Assembly: GCA_010356995.1 (NCBI GenBank)
Contig: ML996694.1
Coordinates: 391,676 to 455,675 of the forward strand
DNA from: Trichodelitschia bisporula
Lineage: Eukaryota; Ascomycota; Dothideomycetes; Phaeotrichales; Phaeotrichaceae
DNA length: 64,000 bases
Direction: 5' to 3'
Position numbers and translations under genes: made by a program. Each line of letters begins with the position of its first letter. Positions within the stretch are counted from its first letter, which is position 1. The notes beneath the pieces were generated by a model. It did no database searches. It was not told the origin of the DNA and was given only the letters and a program-made list of their open reading frames with translations. Positions 11,244-22,282 of this stretch are shown piece by piece.

Positions 11244-11618
11244 CTCTGAACTATTTAGGCGACAGGATCAGCAAACGACGCTGGGAAAATCCCAAAAGAG
11301 ATGGAGGTGCGAGGCCTACCAGCTTTGATGGAATGCTGAGCGGTAAATCACGGTTTGGACAGCGGCTGGTTAACGTCGGGCTATAGCTGCAGAATTTGTA
11401 TGCTTGATCTTCAAGTGTTGAAATGTCGTCGGAGAGAAGTGATAGCTTTAGGCCTTGAATCTTATCCGGTAATTAGATGGGGTTATGAACCTATGTTGGT
11501 GGATTGTCTTGTGAAAGTTGAGAAGGTCTGGGGGAACTCCAACGAAGGGACGAGCCTCTGGGGAAGTGACTGAGTCACAGGCATCGTGAAAACTTTATGT
11601 TGTCTGCCAAAGTTTGCA

Positions 11619-12248
11619 CTATAGTTTTCTAGGGACTGCCAACGAGCAACGTACCTCAGGACTATAGGTGTCGGAATTTGAGGACGATTGCGGGTGGTCG
11701 TGGACATGTTGTGTGTAGCGAGCTCCGGACAGTTGGTCACTTCGTCTTCTCCAGAAGGCAAGGACGATGCTCCCACCACCACATAGGCCTGCAACCCCTA
11801 GCCCATTTACAAAGTGTGCTTCAGCAGCTGGCCCTCGGCTGGCAAGCCGTACTCCAAATGGCGTTCGATATCTGGTGAACCCCCCTGAAATCGATTCCAG
11901 TGACTGCCCGCCAGCCGCACACTTACTACGTCCCAGAGATCTTCCAGCGTCGCCCCCCCGTGGTTTCCACTCGTACACGCCCTTTCTGCGGATTTAGCAA
12001 GCTTCAGAGCGTGAAGGCCTCCGAAAGCGTACAGTGTCCCGGTCGCCGTCGAAGAGCTCTGGCCTGTCTCGAACATGAGTCCGGAAGCGTTTCCATGCAG
12101 AGCCAGTACGCCGAAGGTTTTCGGTAGAGAGATTTAGCTCTCTGGGGGGCTTGGGAAGCCAGTTGACCTTGCGAGCCGTTGCGCTTGGTACTAGCCTTCC
12201 TAAAATTGGGCAGCGCTCGTTCGCCTTCAAATAACTAGGGAAGCCCAT
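11619..12248 (-). CDS. Possible exons of an unresolved minus-strand gene
   Basis: Two overlapping minus-strand frames both look protein-like. One (12076-11807) holds GTLYAFGGLHALKLAK and TLEDLWDVVSVRLAG. The other (11978-11619) holds a hydrophobic stretch, GLGVAGLCGGGSIVLAFWRRR, typical of a single membrane pass followed by a basic stop-transfer. A spliced product could draw on one or both. I could not establish boundaries. Outer bounds are given; the function is unknown. Confidence 0.22.
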
Positions 12249-12402
12249 TTAGACAAGAGGAGGTGAGGGACAAGAGCAATTTAAGAAGAATGTACTAACG
12301 CGGCTGCTAGAGGCTCTCGGTGAGCTCTTCAGCCCAGCCTCCTTGCACAACACGCCATTTTCGTACTCTACCCTTCGCCTTTACCATCAGCGTCACAGCC
12401 GG

Positions 12403-12800
12403 TCAGGCATAAGCGTGAAGACTTTGCCAAAGAGCCGGAACAACCAACATCAAGGTCGATATGATACGGAGGGGGTGAGGGCACACTCTGAGCCGCAAAG
12501 AAAGAACGGCCTGGAACAGCAACGCGGACAAGATGGCAGACTTGCAGAATAGCTTCATTGTTCTCAGAAGTTGCAACCGTGTAGATGCTACGGGAGACAC
12601 GAGGGACTCATGGGCCCAACAGAGTATAATGCAAGAATCAGAAATAGCCTTAATACTTTCAGCCAGAGCCTAGCCCGCCGATTTCCCTTCGCCATCGCCA
12701 TGCACTTTCTCCACGCAGCCTCGCGCCGGTTATTGTCTCTTAGGTCCATTAGGACGATCCACAAGGTTATGGCGGCCATACAGTTCCGGGGCCAGCTCAT
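12403..12800 (-). CDS. Possible membrane-protein exons, unresolved
   Basis: From an ATG at 12800 the minus strand encodes CMAAITLWIVLMDLRD and then a basic stretch and WLKVLRLFLILALYSVG. After a possible intron around 12.6 kb come two more hydrophobic segments (SAILSALLFQAVLSL and ISTLMLVVPALW). This hydrophobic-basic-hydrophobic pattern looks like a small polytopic membrane protein or the 5' part of a longer one. No family recognised; exon boundaries are not secure. Confidence 0.28.
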
Positions 12801-13676
12801 GGCGAGCGTACCGGGTGTCCTTTTGAAGGTTCTACGGTGGTTGACAAACTAGAGGCGGGTTCCCACCACGCTCGAAGATGAAGTCCTGGGTTCAATCATG
12901 ATTCAAGGGTAAGGGCGGACGGCCCCAGTACCTCGCACTTCCGTTCCTTCGTGAGGCGCTCAGCCACTTCATCCTCCAAAAAGCGATGCAGAGCGAGAGA
13001 GGTAGTGGAGAGTCGTGGTGGTTTGGTTGCTTCAAACATTGCCCCGTCCGAGTTTATGGAGGCGCTGCGCCAGGCACGGATGAGGTGTTTATCAGTGACT
13101 TAGACCAGTTCAGTGTGGGAGTTTATAGCAGATAATGTACCCTTACCGTCTCCCGTCACATCCACCCGTCTATCCAGCTGAAGGCGCAACACCATGTATG
13201 AGCTTTAATGATAGTTAAGCATCTATGCATACAACCTTTCCATGCACTGCCAACTCTCAGCCTACCTCCGCTCCTGCTATATAGTAGAATCTAGAAAAAA
13301 GCTATAACGAGCAGAGCCAGGTATATAGTGCGACAGTGTAGAAGGATGGAGCAGTTTGTAGATGCGAGGTTGTGCAGTTGTGGCCCCTGCCTTGGGCAAG
13401 GCGGACCGATATAGGACATCCGATGACGTTCTTCTCCAGAGCCGCAATTCCGGACTCGATAGCAAACGTTCGTCTTGGGTATGGGTGGTAAATATAAGGT
13501 CCGATTTGAGCGGAGTGTAGAGTCGTTATAGTTTTGTTGGTCGACTGGCGAAAAGGGAGTGTGATGACGATGCGGGTCTGCGGCGGGAGGGCACTCTCGT
13601 CCCGAACCCGTTCCTTTATACGGCGCAGCGCGCTCTGGCCGACCGGCCGCTTACATATCGCGCGAGTAACGTTTTT

Positions 13677-14033
13677 CTATGTCTTCATCGAATGCTCGCG
13701 CTGGAGAAACGGTAGGAGTTCAACTATATCCTGGAAGGAAACGAGACTTAGCAGATGCCCAAACAGAAAGGTAACAGGAAGACCGACTGCCCCATGCCAG
13801 CGTTCAATTTGCCGGTCGCTTAAGGGAGCATCGCGCGTATAAGAGCCACGACTGCGCAGTCCTGTTGGTGCAGATGATGAGTCGGAGCCTCCACCTTGCG
13901 GGCCACGAGGATTGTCAGTATAGTTTGGCCTATATTCGTTACTTCGGTATGGCGAGTCCTGCGCGAACGCCCCGGACACGCGGCGGTCCGGATAGCATGG
14001 CGGAGTACGGTCGTGCTGATTCAGTGCCGTCAC
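13677..14033 (-). CDS. Hypothetical protein or exon, minus strand
   Basis: A frame of ~118 codons with plausible coding composition: a polar, Ser/Gly/Arg/Pro-rich N-terminal half (e.g. NPRGPQGGGSDSSSAPTG) and a more hydrophobic end (WHGAVGLPVTFLFGHLLSLVSF). It could be a first exon of a minus-strand membrane protein whose later exons lie nearer 12.8 kb, or a remnant. No family recognised. Confidence 0.25.
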   Translation of the reverse strand: MTALNQHDRTPPCYPDRRVSGAFAQDSPYRSNEYRPNYTDNPRGPQGGGSDSSSAPTGLRSRGSYTRDAPLSDRQIERWHGAVGLPVTFLFGHLLSLVSFQDIVELLPFLQREHSMKT

Positions 14034-14263
14034 GACAGCGTCGGCGTCAACTGGGGTGCTTATCCGGGAAACCTGCAGGCGTAGACGTCACCTTTGGTAT
14101 AAAGGGTTATGCGACATCGAGCCGTAGAGTTAAAGAGAGGATAGCGTATGATGTATTTATAGTGGTTGGTGGGGCTCGCTATAGAGGAGCGAGGAGGGTC
14201 ATGGTGGAGATACAGTTGAGACGAAGAGGAGGAAGAACTCAGGCAAACTCCATAGCCGTCGTT

Positions 14264-14321
14264 TACCGCGGCTGTATTCAGAATTCACCATCTACCGCGG
14301 CTGTGCTAAGAATTCACCATC
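14264..14321. repeat. Two-copy 29-base tandem repeat
   Basis: Two adjacent 29-base units (14264-14292 and 14293-14321), each starting TACCGCGGCTGT and ending AGAATTCACCATC, differ at only a few central positions. It lies in non-coding DNA. Confidence 0.8.
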
Positions 14322-14658
14322 TACGCAGCCATGATTGTGCACCTGTGCCACGATTGTGCTCATCAGGCGCACCAGGTGAAGTCGCAATGTTGTTCCCAGC
14401 CGCATAGCCACGTCCCCATTCAAAAAGAGACATAAGATTATTTACCTAGATCACAAGATCTGTCCTGTGTCTGAGCCTGGGACGGCAGCCAAAGCGTATC
14501 AGATGCGGGGGTCTGTCAGCTCTTCATGTCCTCCGCAGTTCGAATCAGATTCCCAGAGACTGCACTGATGGTCTTCAGTTATCAAGTGTTGTATTTGATA
14601 TGTCATGAGTGATATTCAATCAAGTGACTTGGTTATGGAATGTACCGGACCACAGCTC

Positions 14659-17600
14659 CTACCGGTAAAACCTGAATTCAAGCATCTCTTCAATCATCTC
14701 CATCCAGCTCGGGTGCAGAGCCTTCGTCTGCCCCACACACGCCAGCTCCTCGAACAGGTTCTTCAGAACGCTGGCCAAAATGCCCAGCTGATTATTATTC
14801 CTCTGCCAGTGCTCCAACACATCCGCAGCGTGGATGACTTGCATACCAAATATGAAGACTTCGGGTTTGGATGCCCAACCCAAGGCACCGTCATGGTGTG
14901 CTTTCGCCCATGACACCAAGAGAGTCAGACCTTCGCACGTCCACGAAAAGAGACTTTTTGCAAGCTCATTCGGTATTGCTTGGGCCGACAGTTTACGTAG
15001 GACGCTGGCCCAGACATCAGCTTCACGGATCTCATCCACGAACAAGTTCTGTTTCTCCACTGCGAAGAGGTCGCTGTTTTCGGCTGTCGCTTCGGAGAAG
15101 CGCTCATCCGCCGAAGGGATGAATTTCGTTTCCAAAGCACAGCCAAGGAGTCGCTTGACAGCTTCGGTCGCCAGGTATGGTGAATCAGGGTATGATCTGG
15201 AGAGATGCTCAGCGAGGCGCTGACTCGCAACTAGAGAGACCATATCCTTTTGCGGGTGTCCGGATCTCGAAAGAAGGTCTTTGGCGGTCAATGAGCCAAT
15301 CTCGCGAACCTCTTCATCATCGTCATTGAGGATCTGGTAAACCAAAAGGGAAGCTTCTAGATCAGCGACTTTCAAGTCTTCGGAACCTGGGACCATGAGC
15401 CATAAAATATCTAAGTGCGCGAGAGCCGTGGCTGCAGCAAGGCGAACATTGAACGACTGCGTCAAATCAGCCGGTTGAATACAACGATTCCATCGAGGGT
15501 CAAAATACCTGAGAATCCTGCAGAAGAGGGCGAAGGATGGACAGCAAGCATGTAATCTCATCTGCGAGTGAAGTGTTGCAAGATGGTGCAGGAACTGTGC
15601 GAACAACGAGCAGTGCCCATAATACAACGGCCTTCTCAACAAGACTAGGCGGCGGAATCCGATTGCTTGAGACCATGCGTTTCAAGGTAAGAATCGCCGT
15701 ATCTGGACTTTCCAAGGTTATCTGGGGAGCGGCGCGCTCAATCAAGTTCGCAAGCGCATCTTGGGCTGTGGCAGCTAAGATTGGGTCCTTTCTGTTCAGC
15801 GCATGTGTGAACAGCATCTCCGAGACCGCATTAATAGTTCCCCTTGGAAGATAAGCGGCATACTTCGACAGCGTGGTAATAGCCGCACAAGTGGCATCTG
15901 GAGCACTGTACTCGAGTGCGAAACCCATGTACAGGCGCCCTTGGACGGAATCCAAACGACCCGTGCCAGGATCTGGAGCTTGACGGAACTCAAGGATCGA
16001 TCGAAGTACACAATGCTTACTCAGCTCTTTCGTTTGTATAGTGAACGAGCCCAATTCTGTCCGGTGAAGATGCTCCGAGCGAGTATGCTCATCCACCAGA
16101 TTTGGCAAGGCCAAAAATGGCACTGCATCGAGGTCAGCACGTCCCATGGCAAGGAGTAAAGAGCATTAGCCTACCGTTCACTTCTGGTCTCACTATCATA
16201 GCGTGGCCGAAACAGTTCAAGAGGCTCAGATATGAGGCTGACGTGAACTGGCAAGGATTTTCCACGTAGAACCGGTTGTACGAATGCACGATTCGTATGT
16301 AGGTGTTGGACAAAATGTCTGCGTAAAGGGTAAGCAGGAAGCCCTCTATTATGATGGCACGCACCTTGGTATCGGTTCGGCCGCTCAGCAAGAAGTGCTT
16401 TTACGACATAATAGACGCACAACAGCCGTCCATGTAGCTGGTTTTGCCAGACTCCAAGGCAGCGCAGGCACTCGGTAAGAGCATCCTCGGCCTCTGAAGC
16501 TGGTACTAGGCCACAATAGGTCCGAGCAGCCATGTCACGAATGTGCCAGTGTGTGCTGTTGCACAACTCGAGGACCAATTCAACGATCTTCGCACGATGG
16601 TTCGATGGCGGAGGCAACCTCTGAATGATCTTCAGGGCTGGGAAGACGCTTTCAAAAGCCGCGTCGGATGTACGGAGACTATTGGTATCAACGGACAAGA
16701 GTCCGATGACGATCGCAAGCAAGTTTGGATAATCGTCGTAAGCGACCCGGAGTCCCTTGTTCTGGCCGTAGACACCAAGGTTTTGGGACTCCGTACTGCC
16801 GAAGAGCCGATCCACCAGAGCACGAAACAGCATCAGGCCGCAGTTCCGGATGGCCCATATCTCTGAGGTCAAGCACCGTCCGGCGAGATCAAGCGAGGAA
16901 ACGATATAGGGCTCGGAGCTCGGCCCTAGGACGGTGCTGGTGAAAATGGCCTTGAGAGAGTTCATGGCGTGGACTTGAGGTAAATCCGCTCCGGTAGATA
17001 GGTTTTTGGACGAGTCTAATTGTGCAATGGCCTGGAGATCTTGGATGGCTTGAGCGAGCCGGGGCCCATGAGGGTCGCTGCTGAGGATTCCGGTAATAAG
17101 CGACGGGATACCAGCCGATCTCCTTGTGATAGTAGTACCTTTGTCCCGTATGCAGAGAAGGGCGTCCTCTGTCATTAGCAAATGATTGAGCAAATCATAT
17201 AGCTTCCTACCTGATAGAGCTGGTCCAGCAAGGGCTCAAACCCCAGGGTCTGAGCTCTAGCACAGCAAGCAGTGAAACCTTGCGCTACTGCGGAAAAGGC
17301 TCCTCGGTGGCGAAGCTCCGACAGCTGCTGAAAGGAAAGGCTCGCAAGCTCCCCTAAATAGGCGTTGTCGGTTCTTAAGTGTCCAGTCGCATCGACGGGC
17401 CACTTGGACATAACCACTCGCAACAAGGTGCTTCAATAGTCAGAAAAGTGAAAGCACCGAATGGAAGTCAACATACCTAGCCTCTTTCAACGCCCTCCAA
17501 GCATAACTGAGCACATCCTTGGTGTTCAACTGACTGTCGTCCTCCAGGTCTTCCGGCATATGGCCTTCCGGGGCGTCATTGCAAAGGACGCCTCGCACGG

Positions 17601-19794
17601 CTTCCCAGACTGCCAGGAATATGCGGACAAGCCGGGAGTAAAGGTTCCTCCAGAAAAGATAAAAATGATCCTTTTCAGCAATGTCAGCCCGATGAAAGGA
17701 ATCATAGAAACTAGGAGAATCCATGATGTATCTACAGATCATTAACATGAGGAACGGCAGCTAGAGGGCAGGAAGACCTAAGACTAGCCAAAAGACCATG
17801 CATGGGATATCTGCCAACTGCCAGAGAAATATCTTTCTTTGAGACTTCCAGGCTCCTGTCAAGCCGAAGAAGAAGGTGGTTCACGATGTCATGCCTGGTG
17901 GTCCACCATTGCGTTGAATCAGGGGGTTCAATCGCGGGGCCCAGGCCAGCCTTGTCATAAAACAGAGCATATGCTCGTGAAGTCCCATCGCTGTGGTCCG
18001 CTCGCCCACTTTCTGACATGAGGCCTTCCGCCCTCTTCAGGAAACCGGCCATACTCTCCGTCAGGTCTTCTGGAGACGTGGGCTGCATCTTCAAAAGTGC
18101 CGTTGCCAATGCACGAACGTCGTCAAAGGGGTCCAGCACTAGGTCATAGAGAAGCCGTAACAGACCAGGAGTGTAGATTAGCAAGGAGAATGGCCACTTC
18201 CCCTCTACCGACGCGTGCTTAGATACTGACTGCAGCTGCACGGAGGAATCCAATCCAGAGTTGACGATGACGACTAAGGTTTTGAGGGAAGAAATATGAT
18301 GCTGGTAGCTTGCCGCAGGATGCAGCTGGTTCCGGAGAAAGGCGACAAACCAAGTCAAAAATGCTTCGTGCTCATTGATTTGCGCTGCCGCTTCCGTGGC
18401 TTCCTGTCTCTTCTCCGGCTCGTCAGTGCGCTCGCCCTTAGCCACAAGTTTAGATAAGGCAAAAGCGGCGGCTCGAAGGCGGTCAATCATGCGTTGAATG
18501 AGTGTTAGAACTTCCCCGCGAGTTCCGGCGTCGGTTTCTGTAATCAGATGCGCCAGATTGTTTTGCAGTGAGATAAGGCTTTCATTGCTAAGCGGTCTTG
18601 TGGTTGAAGGGGATGAGATGACGAGGGAAAGACCAGCAAGCCTCACAGCATCTAACCCGCTTTGCATCAATCGGCTGAATGCTCGGACCGGAATCCGGAT
18701 GGTTCCTGATACTACCTCAATCTCCTTTGAGCTATCGTGGTGGCTTTCAATGAGAACACCAATCTCCTTGCCGGTTTGCAATGCAGTGTAGAGAAGAGTG
18801 GATATGACATCATCTTCCGATGAAGCCGATCTGCTAGCAGGTGATGGGGTCAGCGCCTCTTGAAGTCCCAGGATTTCGAGGAAGACTAGGTAATCCGGAA
18901 CGCTAGATTTGAAGAGCCCCGGAAAGAGGTTGATTCGGAAGCTCGTAATGGCCTCCGGAGAAGCTCTCAAGCACGCAATCAAAGGCTCCACCCAAAGAGG
19001 CGGAGGTAGAGGTCCTTCTCTGAGAGAATTCTGGCGCCGAGCGACAGCAATGTGCTGGCAGATAATATCGGCAAGCTGGCCAGCAGCAGGAGCGGAGTCC
19101 TGAAATTGGACATAATGGAAGATTGATCTCAGAAGCTCCCGTAGTTCCTGGGCTTCGGTGAGCCTTTCTGTAGGCTGCGAGGGATCTAGATTCTCCCTAA
19201 TGGCGTCCGAAAGAAACTGGAGATCGAAAACCCCCTTGGAGAGGAAAATTGAGATGCCTTGCAGCGCTGGTTTAACCTTCGCCCGATCACCCTGCCTCGA
19301 TAGGACGTGGTACGCCTCTGTAGCCGCCTTCCGCAGCACCACTTCCTTCGCGGTCGAGTCCCATTTTGCCAGCAATCCGCAAAGTGCGATTAGAAGCTGC
19401 CGCATGGATTTGCCTTTTGCATTGTCGGACCGGTCCAGAAAAATGTAGAATATGGTCATCCATTGGTCGTGGTCTAAGCATGCCGCATCGTGTTTCTTGA
19501 GCCGTTCCAGTACGCCGCATATGGCATTCGTCGCCGCGGCCCGGTGGGCCGAGCTGATCTCTGGCGCCTGGGCCGTTTGGATGAACGCCTGGAGGGCTTC
19601 GTGCTCATAGCTGGAAGTGGGTTAAACCGTGATTCTGGGGTTGCTCGCTGCCAACATACAAACCATGGCGGGGGTTTATGTTTTCCTTACTTTATGCTTC
19701 CAGCCACGTCTTTTGAATCTCGGGCCAGACATCGCTGCAAATTCTTCGAGTATTCTCGAAGGAACACCTCCGGAACTGGAACCGAAAAATCCAT
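14659..19794 (-). CDS. THADA/Trm732-like tRNA ribose-methylation partner (DUF2428)
   Basis: Minus-strand exons 19691-19794, 17778-19610, 17477-17731, 17211-17430, 16365-17166, 16175-16318, 15509-16122 and 14659-15456 give 1589 aa; total length closes in frame. In yeast Trm732 (human THADA) pairs with the methyltransferase Trm7/FTSJ1 for 2'-O-methylation of position 32 in the tRNA anticodon loop. The protein is almost all alpha-helical repeat. The family signature region covers ITRRSAGIPSLITGIL (from ~817) and LTSEIWAIRNCGLMLFRAL (from ~904), followed by LHGRLLC and later RLAAATALAHL. The first exon (MDFSVPVPEVFLREYSK) is short and separated by an 80-base intron. Two apparent frame changes, at ~16.36 kb and ~15.51 kb, are explained by a 46-base intron (GTGCGT...CGCAG) and a 52-base intron (GTATTT...CGCAG), so no frameshift is needed. 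One acceptor (17167) is an unusual CAGAG. Confidence 0.9.
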
Positions 19795-20147
19795 TGCAAC
19801 AGTCAAACACTGTAGCCAAGAGCTGCACAACAGAAGAGAGTCCTAGAAGGAAGAAATTAACTTTCCGGGAAATTTTAGGAGTCACGACTCTCGGAGGGTT
19901 GACGTCGTTTTGCCTCGGGGTAACCTTTTTCCGCGAGGCCAGGGCAAGAGAATAGCGTAGGTAGACTGCCACGACAAACCTGCCATGAGGAGCATTTTTA
20001 TAAATGAGGAAATGCGCTTATGTACGCTAGCATCATCACATGATGACGAAAAGAACCGTGCCCCATACAACTCCGTGCGCCATAAACCCACAATCTATAG
20101 ACATATGCTCAACCAACACCAAGAACGCAGCCGGGTATCCCTATCGC
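19795..20147. other. Spacer upstream of THADA-like gene
   Basis: A 353-base gap between the 3' end of the ENT gene and the start of the THADA-like gene, both on the minus strand. It must hold the THADA-like promoter and the ENT terminator. No distinct element recognised. Confidence 0.5.
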
Positions 20148-21592
20148 TTACCCCGCAACCAAGAAACTCATCAAGCTTCCCGCTGCCAACCCAGAGACCA
20201 AGCATAACCCCATGAACGCACCCGCAGCCTCCCTTTCTTCAGGTTCTACGTACTCCACAGCGCCCATCATGCACGTGGTCCCGATGAAGCCATTCGATAT
20301 GCCGAACAGAAGTTGTACTACGACGAGATAGAAAAAGTCGCTGGAGATGACAGCGCCATGCCCCTCGATGTTGCACATGAGATATAGAGGGATAAAGGCA
20401 ACCCGTGAGATGGCGATGAAAAAGACAAGGCGTGGCTTATCCATGGTGCGCAGGGCGTGTATGGCGGGGAGCATGCGGCCGATAAGGTCGCCAGCATTCC
20501 AGAAGAGCAACGCGAGCGGGACGAATGTTTCGTTCTTGAACAGCCGTCCGGCGGTTCCCGGATCGCGTACGCTGAAAATCTTTTGGGTGAAGACAGGGAA
20601 CACCATAGTGATGCCAAAGCCGAGGAAGAGTGAAGTGGCAAGCCAGAAGGTCTTGCGGAAGAGCACCAGGAGCGGGACGCGCTTCCGTTCAGCTTCGATC
20701 AGCATGCTACCCTCCATGCTCATAATCGAAGTGGATAGATTCTGTCTATGTTGGCTCCGATAATGGCGCATTACGAGAGGGAAGAAAGCGAGCAGAGTGA
20801 TCAGCGATATGGCCGTCGCGGTGATGAAGTAGATCAAAGCCGATGTGGACGACTCCTCGGGGTCATATGTGACTGTGGTGGATTCGGGAACCGAGAGCAC
20901 GGAGACAATCTGAACCATGGCAGGGAGAACTCCGGCGACAGCCTGGCCTGCCATGATAGCCTGCGTGTATTCCTCTCGCCCAAACCCGGACGCGTAGGCG
21001 AACAGGCCATTCTGGAGAATGCCGGTCGCAAAGCTGGCGAAGAGGACTTGTACGATGATGAAGGCGAAGTATTGGCCTGAGGAGACATGAAGGAAGAGCT
21101 TCGTGGACATCGCAAGGAGAGTGAACACAACGCTGTTGAGGAGAAGCCCGACCACGACACGCCTCGAATATGAGGCCTTCGCCTGGAGGTTGGCGAAGAT
21201 CAGAACGGCACTTAGATTGGAAGTCGTCGAAGCCACCAGCTCGGCAGGCTGGAAGTTCTGCAGGACCCATTCGTTCGCTTGAAAGCGCTTCTTGAAGTAA
21301 GGACCAGAGGCTATAAACATGTTCCTGCAGCCCATTAGCAGCGCCTTATAACCAGTGACCAAAGCACATACCATGCCCACAGCATAGCCACACCCAGCAG
21401 CAGGAAGACAGCATAGTTGGCCCATGAGAACTCCTCATCCGGTTCCAGCGACTGTTCGTCCTCATCGTCCCGATAGCCGCTCTGGAAACCAACCTCGTCC
21501 AACGCCTCAACGCGCAAAGGTTGGGCCTCTCCTTGAGCATCGATCGGCTCATAGGACTGCCTTCGCCGCAGGATCTCGCGTATATGATTCAT
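20148..21592 (-). CDS. Equilibrative nucleoside transporter (ENT/SLC29 family, Fun26-like)
   Basis: Exons 21372-21592 and 20148-21324 (47-base intron) give 465 aa. ENT proteins carry nucleosides and nucleobases; the yeast member Fun26 sits in the vacuole membrane. The N-terminal ~60 residues are hydrophilic and acidic (DDEDEQSLEPDEE), then TM1 runs into the family motif LWAWNMFIASGPYF, which is split by the intron. About 11 hydrophobic segments follow, with a polar central loop near RSQHRQN and the C-terminal FFYLVVVQLLFGISNGFIGT segment (the GxxNGY-like ENT motif). Length and topology fit the family. The acidic N terminus could carry sorting signals, but that is inference. Confidence 0.92.
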
Positions 21593-22282
21593 GATGAACG
21601 GGTAACAAGGTGGGACCGAACGGTGCGATCATGGAAGAGCCGGCCGAACCGTCCCGCTTTTGACTACGTTGCGCAAGCGTCGTGACGTAGGAAATGTCGG
21701 GTTGGGGGCAAGATGGTGTAAAATTTCATGCCCCGCGCCGTACAAACATAGCCGGGAAAGAAAATAGTTCCAAGGCAGATGTGCGCGTGGTGTGTCTTAC
21801 TATCAGTGTCGGTGACCTGCGCGCGTGAGGTTGCGCGCCAGACGGCGTTATCCGATGCCAAGTGTGATCCCGCCGCAGTGGGGGCTCGGCAGCTAGCCGC
21901 TTTGGGCATGACGTTGGCGGTCACCAAACTCCATACAAATTTATATGGGAACGGTGGCCGCACCACATGACTGCGACTCTCTGCATGCAAGTATGCTTTG
22001 CATTCCCAGATTCAAGCAATTCATATGCCATGGCGCTCGGACCAAGTGGTCATTGACGAGATATTGCTGCCAAAGCCTTTCGTCTCAAAATGTACAACGC
22101 AGAGCCCAACAATAAAGTTAGGGCGATGCCCAATCGGCCTATCTATATGAGCTGTACAAACGCAAAAAACGCCCGCTAAACCTCTAGCGCTGTCCAGTAA
22201 AACCGTTGCGATAAGTCGGCAAGAAAACACTATTATGCTAGCTCCCTCGCCCGCGCCAAACTCCAACAGCCGCTTGCGTACG
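21593..22282. other. Intergenic: ENT promoter, mannosidase 3' flank
   Basis: A 690-base stretch with no convincing frame. It should contain the ENT promoter at its left end and the mannosidase 3' untranslated region at its right end. Confidence 0.5.

Larger units (their letters stand above)
10602..14658. other. Gene-poor region with unresolved coding-like pieces
   Basis: Four kilobases between the MFS gene and the 3' end of the THADA-like gene. Several minus-strand stretches look coding (listed separately), but I could not join them into one convincing gene. The 12.85-13.65 kb part and the 14.3-14.65 kb part look non-coding. A 29-base tandem repeat lies at 14264-14321. Confidence 0.45.

Noticed and set aside
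14520-14560. tRNA B-box-like GTTCGAATC near 14.54 kb
   Set aside because: The flanking bases do not form a T stem and no acceptor or D arm could be drawn.
15500-16400. Possible frameshifts or pseudogenisation of the THADA-like gene
   Set aside because: Both breaks resolve as 46- and 52-base introns with acceptable splice sites, and the full 8-exon model closes in frame.
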